A stretch of 32,731 nt of DNA, from IMG/VR virus record IMGVR_UViG_3300028361_000084, positions 1 to 32,731 of that record. The stretch is one strand, 5' to 3'. Below, one piece after another: positions 19,867 through 26,272 of this stretch; within the stretch, counting starts at the first letter, position 1; every line of letters starts with the position of its first letter. A model generated the notes under the pieces. The model was not told the DNA's origin. It saw nothing but the letters and a program-made list of their open reading frames with translations, and searched no databases. This stretch comes from a virus. Position numbers and translations under genes: made by a program.

Positions 19867-20085
19867 ATGCCAGACCTTCAACCGTATGAAGCATTGCACA
19901 ACGCGCTTTGCGAAATGAATGCCGAACCAGAGTTTCCCATTGCGCTTGACGATAAGGCAAAAGCACGCATCCGCAGCATTGCCGAAGAGCAAGGTGTAGA
20001 CGTCTATGAAGTCATCCGCACGTTCGCCGAAGAGAGTGCGCTAAATTACTTTAGGGGTCGCAATGATGACCCTGCAAACGCCTGA
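19867..20085 (+). CDS. Unknown 72-aa acidic protein
   Basis: This 72-residue protein (MPDLQPYEALHNALCEMNAE, IALDDKAKARIRSIAEEQGV, DVYEVIRTFAEESALNYF) has a ribbon-helix-helix-like or simple helical pattern in its second half. AAGGACC lies upstream; ATG 19867 is chosen over an open extension without signals. It could be a small DNA-binding regulator, but this is weak. Confidence 0.6.
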   Translation: MPDLQPYEALHNALCEMNAEPEFPIALDDKAKARIRSIAEEQGVDVYEVIRTFAEESALNYFRGRNDDPANA

Positions 20086-20320
20086 CATAAAAGGACCGAA
20101 TGACTGAATAAATGAGCAGTAGGGAACTGTGAACTCGAAGATAGCTATTGATCGTGGCGTTTAGGGTTGCAAGGATTTTAGGCGGGCGGCGGATCGTAGC
20201 GCTGCGTGACATCAAGCCACCTAAACCAGCTTATCCCGCCATGCGTGGAGCATGGAGATAGCCCAATGTGGGCCTGCTCTTTTATTCAGTCAAACGGTAA
20301 TCTCACAAAGGACCAGATCA
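20086..20320 (+). ncRNA. Leader-like non-coding region with tiny frames, alternative pairing and terminator
   Basis: This 235-bp gap begins with the AAAGGACC ribosome-binding motif followed by ATGACTGAATAA (3 codons, 20100-20111), an abutting 6-codon frame (20112-20132) and an overlapping GTG 11-codon frame (20129-20164). Next, TTTAGG (20177-20182) can pair with CCTAAA (20220-20225), or GGCGGG (20181-20186) with CCCGCC (20235-20240); the two pairings share bases and exclude each other. It ends in a terminator-like hairpin (20248-20286) before the 153-aa gene. This has the parts of an attenuator or a small structured RNA, but a decayed gene is also possible. Confidence 0.4.
20248..20286 (+). 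terminator. Terminator-like hairpin in the leader of the 153-aa gene
   Basis: GAGCA/TGCTC (20248-20252 with 20275-20279) encloses GCCCA-ATG-TGGGC (20261-20273), followed by TTTTATT. The inner stem, outer stem and T-run fit an intrinsic terminator with an internal loop. The tail CTTTTATTCAG is identical to that of the terminator at 14934 on the other strand. Confidence 0.55.
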
Positions 20321-20782
20321 ATGAAAGAAGGCGACATATACCGATGGAAGTGGCGCGACCCAGAACGTGACAGCGCCGCGCCATCTGGCGATTACCACTG
20401 CAAGTCTCAGATCGCCGTTTTCGAGGGCGGAAAACTGTTCGATACCTTTTGGGGGAGCGGGCCAACTGATAATAGTTATCTATCCGCTGAAAAGGTAGAG
20501 CTTAAATTGTTGGGTAACCGCAATGAACTTGACGTATTTTCCGACCGCGAGGACTTCTATGACCCTGAAGACTTAATCGTCATGCGTCATAGTAACGACA
20601 CGCGGGCTAAGACCCTCATAAAGCGCGGCGCACGGCGCAGCCCCGCCTTCATGCGCGTTTCACTCCAAGAAAATATTGCCGAAGCTGAGCGAAATATTCA
20701 ATCTGCAATCTATGATTTGAAGCGATTGGCTGTTGCTCAAGACGCCATTATGCGCGGCAAAGTTGACAAGATTCATTTCTAA
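20321..20782 (+). CDS. Unknown 153-aa protein
   Basis: This 153-residue protein starts MKEGDIYRWKWRDPERDSAA, has a beta-rich N-terminal half (YHCKSQIAVFEGGKLFDTFW, LSAEKVELKLLGNRNELDVF) with aromatic residues, then EDFYDPEDLIVMRHSNDTRA and a C-terminal coiled helix (NIAEAERNIQSAIYDLKRLA). AAAGGACC is ten bases before ATG 20321. No family is recognised. It follows the leader-like region and so may be subject to attenuation. Confidence 0.6.
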   Translation: MKEGDIYRWKWRDPERDSAAPSGDYHCKSQIAVFEGGKLFDTFWGSGPTDNSYLSAEKVELKLLGNRNELDVFSDREDFYDPEDLIVMRHSNDTRAKTLIKRGARRSPAFMRVSLQENIAEAERNIQSAIYDLKRLAVAQDAIMRGKVDKIHF

Positions 20783-20800
20783 CATTCAAAGGATACATCA

Positions 20801-21112
20801 ATGGCCAGCACATCAGAGGTAAAGTCCGCAGCGCGCGCCGTCGAGGCCGTAGAGAGTATCGACAAGGTGATCGCATGGATGAGAAAAGATGTTGAGGAAT
20901 CCGCCGTCGAATGGGGTGATGGTGTGCGCGCCGCCTTCGGGCGCAACCGCCTCTCGAAGATGACGGATGGACGCATCGATCAGGCCACATTCTGCGCCAT
21001 AGTCAACGATCTACTGGATAAGCGCGAAGCCGCCGTCAGCGAGCATTGCGACCTTGTAGACTTTCCTGCGCCGCCCTGCCCACGGCAGAATCCACCACAG
21101 CTAGACCAGTAA
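20801..21112 (+). CDS. Unknown 103-aa helical protein
   Basis: This 103-residue protein has a helical N-terminal half (SEVKSAARAVEAVESIDKVI, WMRKDVEESAVEWGDGVRAA) and a second helical part (RIDQATFCAIVNDLLDKREA), with a Cys/Pro-rich tail. AAAGGATACATCA precedes ATG 20801. No family is recognised; the layout suggests a small accessory protein of the second rightward set. Confidence 0.55.
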   Translation: MASTSEVKSAARAVEAVESIDKVIAWMRKDVEESAVEWGDGVRAAFGRNRLSKMTDGRIDQATFCAIVNDLLDKREAAVSEHCDLVDFPAPPCPRQNPPQLDQ

Positions 21113-21124
21113 AGGACCAAACCA

Positions 21125-21529
21125 ATGAAGAAGACTTACGAGGTTGAGACGCTCAGATCAGGCCAACCGCAAGCCTACGCTGACACTGAGCGAGAATACC
21201 GGATCACGGTAACGTCAGAAGCATATGGCAAGGAAGGCATGGTTCCGTGGGTCATGCACGGCGATGTTGAGGCGCAAATAACGAAAGAAGAAGCATTACG
21301 CAGTGCCGGAAACCTGTTTGTCGGAATGAAGCCAGATGACATGCGCAAGTCTCAGCGGGATTGGGCAGAAAATCTGGTCCGTTCTCTTTGCCAAAACTTC
21401 CGCAAGAAAGACGACAACGACGGGCGCACAGGTATGGATGCAGCGTTTTATCCGACCCTTAAATGGCTCAAGATTGACCCTACTGCGGGCACTGTTCACG
21501 CCTTTATAGTTGAAACTTACACAGACTGA
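21125..21529 (+). CDS. Unknown 134-aa protein, last rightward gene
   Basis: This 134-residue protein starts MKKTYEVETLRSGQPQAYAD, has strand-rich segments (REYRITVTSEAYGKEGMVPW, TLKWLKIDPTAGTVHAFIVE) and a central helix (DDMRKSQRDWAENLVRSLCQ). AAAGGACCAAACCA precedes ATG 21125. It is the last gene before the convergent late terminator. No family is recognised. Confidence 0.6.
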   Translation: MKKTYEVETLRSGQPQAYADTEREYRITVTSEAYGKEGMVPWVMHGDVEAQITKEEALRSAGNLFVGMKPDDMRKSQRDWAENLVRSLCQNFRKKDDNDGRTGMDAAFYPTLKWLKIDPTAGTVHAFIVETYTD

Positions 21530-21540
21530 CACAAAGGGAC

Positions 21541-21588
21541 CGCCCAAAACGCAAAAAGCCCGCGCCGCCCAATGTGGACAGCGCGGGC
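21541..21588 (-). terminator. Intrinsic terminator of the late leftward operon
   Basis: On the minus strand GCCCGCGC (21588-21581) pairs perfectly with GCGCGGGC (21565-21558) around a 15-nt loop and is followed by TTTTTGCGTTTT. It lies about 80 bp past the last lysis gene (stop 21670) and just after the end of the opposing rightward genes, so it separates the two convergent units. Confidence 0.8.
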
Positions 21589-21669
21589 AAGTATCTGAAT
21601 TGAGCCGGTGAAGGGCTCCCCGGATAACGCGCGCCGGGAGTCGCGCACACCGCCGTTATGGCGGGGATT

Positions 21670-21912
21670 TCATGGGCACGTCCCTGCCATGCGGTCGTCC
21701 AAGTCAGCAACCCAAACTCCCCACGCGCCGATCACGTCCAACGCAGCGGCGTCAGGCATGGCAAGGCGGGCCTCTGCGTAGGAACGGCACCCGGCGTCAA
21801 CGCTTGTCATTGCGCCGCACGCGCTCAGAAGGAGACATGCCAGAATTGCGGCCAGCCTCGACGGCGTCCCTGCCAGCTTCTTCGCGCTCGAATGCGTCTG
21901 ATAGTGCGTCAT
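21670..21912 (-). CDS. Outer-membrane spanin lipoprotein (Rz1-like)
   Basis: This 80-residue protein has a lipoprotein signal: LAAILACLLLSACGAM, with lipobox LSAC, followed by a periplasmic part with two more cysteines (GCRSYAEARLAMPDAA, DLDDRMAGTCP). Its start ATG 21912, preceded by AGGAGG, lies inside the preceding membrane-protein gene in another frame, giving a 116-bp overlap. Overlapping frames of a membrane-anchored protein and a lipoprotein downstream of the endolysin are the hallmark of two-component spanins, which fuse inner and outer membranes in the last step of lysis. The assignment rests on this layout and the lipobox. Confidence 0.75.
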   Translation of the reverse strand: MTHYQTHSSAKKLAGTPSRLAAILACLLLSACGAMTSVDAGCRSYAEARLAMPDAAALDVIGAWGVWVADLDDRMAGTCP

Positions 21913-22036
21913 GCTCCGCCTCCTGCTTTCCCGCGCGCTTTCCGCGCCCAAATTGAATACGCCCGCCCGTGAGCGCGTAGACGGCAAGCCCACCCGCAAA
22001 GGCGAGGGCCGCGATGATGATTTCTAGAATGCTCAT
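21797..22036 (-). CDS. Inner-membrane spanin subunit (Rz-like)
   Basis: This 79-residue protein has one N-terminal membrane helix (ILEIIIAALAFAGGLAVYAL) followed by a charged helical periplasmic part (KQEAEHDALSDAFEREEAGR) ending in a basic tail. This is the expected shape of the i-spanin. It overlaps the lipoprotein gene in a different frame and is coupled to the preceding gene by ATGA. It is shorter than enterobacterial Rz (about 150 residues), but short forms occur in other phages. Confidence 0.68.
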   Translation of the reverse strand: MSILEIIIAALAFAGGLAVYALTGGRIQFGRGKRAGKQEAEHDALSDAFEREEAGRDAVEAGRNSGMSPSERVRRNDKR

Positions 22037-22260
22037 ATCGACACGCCCGGCGCATCGGTGGCGGGTTCACACCAGCCCTCGATAAGCCCGATGAGCGGGC
22101 CGTAGCCTCCGACTTCAAGCGCCGACTGCACCATGTCCAGCCGCGCCTCTATCTGCCCCTCACATGCCGCCTTTGTGAGGGCGTAGGGCGCAACATAAAC
22201 GCGGCATTGCATGGGCTGTGACGCGGCGGCGAGGCACACCATAACGGCAAGGTGCATCAT
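22033..22260 (-). CDS. Unknown small secreted or membrane protein in the lysis cassette
   Basis: This 75-residue protein begins MMHLAVMVCLAAASQPMQC, a probable signal sequence, and continues RVYVAPYALTKAACEGQIEA, MVQSALEVGGYGPLIGLIEG and WCEPA. Cysteines near both ends could form disulfides in the periplasm. ATG 22260 overlaps the holin-like stop as ATGA. Position between holin-like and spanin genes suggests a lysis accessory role. No family is recognised. Confidence 0.55.
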   Translation of the reverse strand: MMHLAVMVCLAAASQPMQCRVYVAPYALTKAACEGQIEARLDMVQSALEVGGYGPLIGLIEGWCEPATDAPGVSI

Positions 22261-22520
22261 GACAAAGCCCCCTTCGCATTTGGGTTGATCGTATAGGGCC
22301 GCGCCGCGCCGCTGCGCTGCTGCAAGGTGAATGCCAGCGTGAGAACAGGCGGCAAATGCGAGAACACCTCGCCCCAAGCCTCCATATCGCCCCCGACAAA
22401 AGCGGCGATAAAGCTGCCAAGCGAGCGGGCCGTGGCGTCGTCGGCTTCCGACAGAACCAAAACGGCAGTCACAACCGCACCCCAAAAAGAGCGCGCCCAT
22501 AGGATGAAAATGGGTCTCAT
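22257..22520 (-). CDS. Holin-like small membrane protein
   Basis: This 87-residue protein has a hydrophobic N-terminal segment (IFILWARSFWGAVVTAVLVL), a weaker middle one (LGSFIAAFVGG) and a third (LPPVLTLAFTLQQRSGA), with a basic end (RPYTINPNAKGALS). This pattern recurs in alphaproteobacterial phages near the endolysin and fits a holin with two or three membrane spans. It is coupled by ATGA to both neighbours. Holin function is inferred from topology and context. Confidence 0.6.
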   Translation of the reverse strand: MRPIFILWARSFWGAVVTAVLVLSEADDATARSLGSFIAAFVGGDMEAWGEVFSHLPPVLTLAFTLQQRSGAARPYTINPNAKGALS

Positions 22521-22924
22521 GCCCTTACCTCCATGTAATCCGCCATCGGGTCGCCAAGGCGAGATTTGATCGCCCTAATCGGCTCCATGCCGTGATGCGC
22601 TTTGATGTGCGTGGCCGACCAAGAAACGCTCCACATGAGCGGAAGGATTGCGATCCCAAACCACGGGTCACGCACCCACCCGCGCGAAGTGCTGAACACC
22701 ACAAAATCCATACCTGCAAGCTTTCGGCGTGTTCCAGGCTTAGGACACGCCCACTCAAAGCTGGTAAGCTGCGCGCCAAAGCCGCCAAGGAACGTATAGA
22801 AACGCGCTGGCGTGCTGTGTTTGCGTCCGTTGCTTGTGTCCACGAGCCAGTACACTGTTTGATCGAAAAACGGAGCGCCCATACCGTGCCCGTTGCCGAA
22901 AACCTTGCGTGTCAGCCAGTTCAT
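22517..22924 (-). CDS. Unknown membrane-associated protein in the lysis cassette
   Basis: This 135-residue protein starts MNWLTRKVFGNGHGMGAPFF, has a middle part rich in aromatic residues (RFYTFLGGFGAQLTSFEWAC, RKLAGMDFVVFSTSRGWVRD), one likely membrane helix (PWFGIAILPLMWSVSWSA) and a charged tail. It follows the amidase, coupled by ATGA. No family is recognised. It may assist endolysin export or anchoring, which is speculative. Confidence 0.55.
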   Translation of the reverse strand: MNWLTRKVFGNGHGMGAPFFDQTVYWLVDTSNGRKHSTPARFYTFLGGFGAQLTSFEWACPKPGTRRKLAGMDFVVFSTSRGWVRDPWFGIAILPLMWSVSWSATHIKAHHGMEPIRAIKSRLGDPMADYMEVRA

Positions 22925-23487
22925 GCGTCACCTCTCATCTTGCGCAGGATCGCCGCGACGACCGCGATGAAGCCCGTGGGCGCTTTCTTGGGGGCTTGGG
23001 GCGTCACGGGTGCGCGTGGTGCCGTGGGCGGCTTGCTGGCGGGTGCGCGCTGGTCTTTTGACCACCATGGCCCCACGCGAAAGCAAGGGCACGCCTTGGC
23101 GGCGTATTCGTGGTGCCCGCTGATCTTGGCAATCGTCGGGTAATCGCTTTGCAGTCTTCGGATTAGGCCCCGCAACGCCACGTCTTGGGCTGGGGTGAAG
23201 TGGTCCGAGAACTGGTCATTCTCATTGCCGCCATGGCCGCCGAATAGTGCGACCCCAACCGTCCCGGTGTTGCGGCCCTTGACGTGCGCGCCCTTGCGCT
23301 CCAGCGGACGCCCCGTGGCAATCTTCCCGTCTCGGTCGATCAGGTAATGGTAGCCGATGTCAGACCAGCCTCGATCATCGACATGCCAGCGCCGGACCTC
23401 CGCTGTTTTTTGGTTCACAGTGCGGGTTGCCCACCATGCGGGGCGGGTCGCTGTGCAATGCACAACGATTTCATTAAGTGGTCGCAT
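22921..23487 (-). CDS. Endolysin: N-acetylmuramoyl-L-alanine amidase (T7 lysozyme-like)
   Basis: This 188-residue protein is a type-2 amidase that cuts the bond between MurNAc and L-Ala in peptidoglycan. Zinc ligands match T7 lysozyme: H10 (EIVVHCTATR), H125 (SGHHEYAAKACPCF) and C133, and the catalytic Y46 (IGYHYLI) and K131 are at matching spacing. After residue 145 a Pro/Ala/Lys linker leads to a hydrophobic C-terminal segment (GFIAVVAAILRKMRG). AGGAG lies six bases before ATG 23487. It has no signal peptide, so release should depend on a holin. The C-terminal hydrophobic segment is unusual for T7-type lysozymes. Confidence 0.92.
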   Translation of the reverse strand: MRPLNEIVVHCTATRPAWWATRTVNQKTAEVRRWHVDDRGWSDIGYHYLIDRDGKIATGRPLERKGAHVKGRNTGTVGVALFGGHGGNENDQFSDHFTPAQDVALRGLIRRLQSDYPTIAKISGHHEYAAKACPCFRVGPWWSKDQRAPASKPPTAPRAPVTPQAPKKAPTGFIAVVAAILRKMRGDA

Positions 23488-23543
23488 AGCGGACTCCTGT
23501 GTTGTGGGGAATGTGGGTGTCGTGTTAGCCCGCGCGGGCCGGG

Positions 23544-23834
23544 TTACGGGCCTCGGTTGAGCGCCCGCACAAGGGCGGCGATGTCTTCGCGCAACCCGGA
23601 TATCTGCTCAGTCAAGCGCGCAACCTGCACCTCCTGGCTATTCGCCGCCGTGCGGTTTGAGTTTGCCACCGCCTCCACGCGGATCAAGTCCCGGTCATGG
23701 CGGATGACCTGCGTGTTAATGCCTGACGCCCACCAAATGCCGCCGCCTGTCTGGACGCATAGGGCGATGATAAGCGCAATCGGCACGCGCTTATCCAAGT
23801 GCCAGCCTTCATCGTTTTGTTGTTGGTCCGTCAT
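23544..23834 (-). CDS. Small membrane protein with coiled coil
   Basis: This 96-residue protein has a polar start (MTDQQQNDEGWHLDKRVP), one membrane helix (IALIIALCVQTGGGIWWASG) and a long coiled-coil (NSQEVQVARLTEQISGLRED, IAALVRALNR). Similar proteins precede endolysin genes in many alphaproteobacterial phages, sometimes called holins; the single span and periplasmic or cytoplasmic coiled coil would also fit a spanin-like part. ATG 23834 overlaps the upstream stop (ATGA). A 56-bp gap with a GCCCGCGCGGGC palindrome separates it from the amidase. Confidence 0.65.
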   Translation of the reverse strand: MTDQQQNDEGWHLDKRVPIALIIALCVQTGGGIWWASGINTQVIRHDRDLIRVEAVANSNRTAANSQEVQVARLTEQISGLREDIAALVRALNRGP

Positions 23835-24175
23835 ACTGCCCCCGGCCTGAATAGCGCCCAAATGAAAATCCCAACCGCTGCAACCTTTGCCTTGGTCGCA
23901 GGAGCGCCGCCCGCAATAGCGCCGTCGAACCACTCAGCCGCCGCCTGACCACGGCCATAGATGCCAACCTCCAGCATGTGGTCGTGGACCAAAGCCGCCA
24001 GCAGGAAGCGCGGATCGTCGCGTGATAGCCACCAGCGGGCAAAGAACGGGACACTACTCTCGAACTCGCGCCCTGCGTGGATCGTGATGGGGTAGCCGTT
24101 GCCCTTGCGGCCTACGTGCCACGTGATGTCCTGCGTCAGCCGCCAGCGCCGCATCGTGCCGCGCTCAAACATCAT
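23831..24175 (-). CDS. DUF1353 family protein
   Basis: This 114-residue protein resembles DUF1353: RRWRLTQDITWHVGRKGNGY, TIHAGREFESSVPFFARWWL and DPRFLLAALVHDHMLEVG, where the HDHML segment matches the conserved H-D-x-x-Y/L motif. A C-terminal hydrophobic stretch (VAAVGIFIWALF) could contact the membrane. DUF1353 proteins occur between tail-fibre and lysis genes of many phages; their activity is unknown. ATG 24175 overlaps the previous stop (ATGA). Confidence 0.75.
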   Translation of the reverse strand: MMFERGTMRRWRLTQDITWHVGRKGNGYPITIHAGREFESSVPFFARWWLSRDDPRFLLAALVHDHMLEVGIYGRGQAAAEWFDGAIAGGAPATKAKVAAVGIFIWALFRPGAV

Positions 24176-24660
24176 GGCCAGTGCTTATCATCGGCATAGT
24201 CAGCGGGGATTGGGTCCATCGCCACCAGCACGTTGTGCGCCCGCATGATTGCGCCCGACGCAGCCGCGAACGCATCCGCCAAACCCAGAACGCGGGTGGC
24301 CAGTGCGGCAAGCGCGGTTGCATCGTCAGACACCAGCGCGCGCAGAAGTGGTGCAGGGGCGGCATCATCATCGGCAAGCGCCTTGGCCTCCGCGATCTGT
24401 ACAGACCACGTTTCGCGCTCGGATGGGCTGTACGCCCCGGCCATAGCGTTTAGCCTGCGGTCGCGCTCTGCTGTGACCATGGAAGCAGAGGGGGAGGGCG
24501 GCGCTCCTGCGACCCACTCGCCGTCCACCCATTCGTAGCCTGCCCCCGGCTTTAGAGGCACGCTTATCGTGCCCTCGGGGTAGCTGTCCAATACGCTTTG
24601 CGGCGGCGTGTTTGTAGTCTGCCAGTAACCTCTGGTGGGGTGAAAGAAACCTTTTTCCAT
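24172..24660 (-). CDS. Tail fibre assembly-like protein
   Basis: This 162-residue protein starts MEKGFFHPTRGYWQTTNTPP, followed by TISVPLKPGAGYEWVDGEWV, typical of small fibre-associated proteins, and a helical C-terminal half (ERDRRLNAMAGAYSPSERET, WSVQIAEAKALADDD) resembling DUF4376-type fibre assembly chaperones. It lies directly after the fibre gene, sharing one base (TAATG). Expected role: folding or attachment of the fibre tip. The frame stays open upstream, but ATG 24660 fits the context. Confidence 0.68.
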   Translation of the reverse strand: MEKGFFHPTRGYWQTTNTPPQSVLDSYPEGTISVPLKPGAGYEWVDGEWVAGAPPSPSASMVTAERDRRLNAMAGAYSPSERETWSVQIAEAKALADDDAAPAPLLRALVSDDATALAALATRVLGLADAFAAASGAIMRAHNVLVAMDPIPADYADDKHWP

Positions 24661-25370
24661 TAGCGTAACTCCACCCAAATTAGACCAGATATGCCAGCAG
24701 TTATCCTGTAATAGTAACCATCTGGAATTATTGCTGACATATTCCCATCTGCGTTGTTGTTTCCATTTTGAACTCCAAGCCAAGTTGAATTATTAGAGGA
24801 AACTTGAAACTGAGCATCGTTACCGTCTCCATATCTTATCAAAACCATAATAGGTCTACCTGTTGTGTTCTGATAAGAAGTGTTGGCAACTCTCGAACCC
24901 TCAACGTTTTGCCAAGTCTGACCTACGCCAATGGCTGCGCCTGCGACCGCAGCAATGGCAGATGCTACAATATCGCGCCGCGCTGCTCCATCTGGATCAA
25001 CGGCCAAATCTGCATCGGCGCTGTCCACCATCAGGGCCGCGCTTCCAAGCCCAAGCGTCGTCCGCTGTGCTGCCGCGTCGGCATCGTCCAGCAATTCCCA
25101 ACCTGCTGCCGTCACGTCCGCAAATTCCACGCCGTCAGCCGCTGCGTTTACCCGCACCGCGTCCAATGCGCGCCCTGTCAGTGACGGCAGGTTTGCGGCC
25201 ACCAGCGCTGCGGCAGTATCACTGGCAAACGTTCCAAACGCCACCAAATCCGGCGCGAATTGCAGCGCCTGCCAGTCGAGAAACGCATCGACGTTCGTAT
25301 CGAACGCGGTCTGCGCTTGACCCTTGTCCGGGATGGTTCCAAGGAATTGTCTGATTACTGGCGCGGTCAT
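24660..25370 (-). CDS. Tail fibre / receptor-binding protein with mosaic tip
   Basis: This 236-residue protein has an N-terminal attachment part (MTAPVIRQFLGTIPDKGQAQ, FDTNVDAFLDWQALQFAPD), a mid part with LLDDADAAAQRTTLGLGSAA, common in phage fibres, and a C-terminal beta domain from about residue 150 (GVGQTWQNVEGSRVANTSYQ, TGRPIMVLIRYG, STWLGVQNGNNN, YYYRITAGISGLIWVEL). That domain resembles receptor-binding tips shared among unrelated phages. The last 240 bp have 96 G+C of 240 (40%), clearly below the surrounding DNA, so the tip was probably swapped in. It is coupled by ATGA to the upstream gene. Confidence 0.8.
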   Translation of the reverse strand: MTAPVIRQFLGTIPDKGQAQTAFDTNVDAFLDWQALQFAPDLVAFGTFASDTAAALVAANLPSLTGRALDAVRVNAAADGVEFADVTAAGWELLDDADAAAQRTTLGLGSAALMVDSADADLAVDPDGAARRDIVASAIAAVAGAAIGVGQTWQNVEGSRVANTSYQNTTGRPIMVLIRYGDGNDAQFQVSSNNSTWLGVQNGNNNADGNMSAIIPDGYYYRITAGISGLIWVELR

Positions 25371-26272
25371 AGCGTCTCCACTTCAAGTTGTACTTTTGTT
25401 ATGCCGCGCACGTCTACGACTGTCTGACAAGAGCTAACAAAACCATATGCCAAAAACTCAGAATTGTCATCAGGTCCAGCAAACACAGCCGCCACGCCGT
25501 CCAAATCGTTAATTGTTCGCCAGAACGGCGCGGCGCTATAGTCGTTCAGGTGAACACGATAGCCAACGCGCGATGCAGGTGTCCGCCGCAATAGCGACGT
25601 AAGCGTGCCTTCGGTTTTCTTGACCGACCGAGTGCGCAGGCCCAGCGTAGATGCCACCTCAACAACGCCGTATAGGTCAGCCAAGCCCATCGCAATCGTG
25701 CCTACCGCCGCCGTCGATCCTGTGTTTGTAATCGTGACCACAACGGTTGCGCCGATTGGGATGTTGATCTCAAAATTGGCATATGTGCGCTGCAAAGACT
25801 GAGGCGCAAAAAACCATCGCCAGAACGATCCTTCGTATGGCGTCGCGTCGGGCACCCCATACGTCACGTCCGCCACGTCGCCCGTTGCGTCCAGCGTGCC
25901 AACGATTGTGATCTGTGTGGCACGCAACCCAAAGAACGCTATAGCTGATAGCCGTGGCAGTCCGGTCAGGGTGTAGGTGATGCTGTCCGCGCGACTTGTT
26001 ACGGTGTCAACAACGCGAAACTGATCCGCCCCGAATTGCAGATCGAACGCCGCGTAACGATTGGCCGGTCCAGCGTCAAACCATTCGTTTGAGGCGGCAA
26101 GTCCCGGCTCCTGCGTTGTGCTTGCCGCTGATACCTCAAACAACCGTTCACCCACCCGTCGCACGTCGCCAAGGTTATATGTGCCCGCCGTCCAAGCCGT
26201 TTCCAGCACCACGTTTGTGCTGTCAATGTTGCCCTCGGTGATGGCGAAAGGCTCAATGATCCGCAGAGTCAT
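25367..26272 (-). CDS. Tail tip / baseplate structural protein
   Basis: This 301-residue protein is beta-rich throughout. Residues 25-70 (TAWTAGTYNLGDVRRVGERL, STTQEPGLAASNEWFDAGPA) resemble a carbohydrate-binding (CBM5/12-like) module; the middle repeats beta-sandwich patterns (ANFEINIPIGATVVVTITNT); the end (WRTINDLDGVAAVFAGPDDN, TKVQLEVETL) is compact. It lies between tape measure and fibre, so it most likely forms the tail tip or connects the fibre. It is coupled to both by ATGA overlaps. The assignment is from position and fold class. Confidence 0.65.
   Translation of the reverse strand: MTLRIIEPFAITEGNIDSTNVVLETAWTAGTYNLGDVRRVGERLFEVSAASTTQEPGLAASNEWFDAGPANRYAAFDLQFGADQFRVVDTVTSRADSITYTLTGLPRLSAIAFFGLRATQITIVGTLDATGDVADVTYGVPDATPYEGSFWRWFFAPQSLQRTYANFEINIPIGATVVVTITNTGSTAAVGTIAMGLADLYGVVEVASTLGLRTRSVKKTEGTLTSLLRRTPASRVGYRVHLNDYSAAPFWRTINDLDGVAAVFAGPDDNSEFLAYGFVSSCQTVVDVRGITKVQLEVETL

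Noticed and set aside
19641-20085. Toxin-antitoxin pair formed by the 62-aa and 72-aa proteins
   Set aside because: Sizes and order would fit, but neither sequence shows a toxin or antitoxin family pattern that I can recognise.
24660-26272. Diversity-generating retroelement acting on the fibre tip
   Set aside because: No reverse transcriptase and no template-variable repeat pair was seen anywhere in the window.
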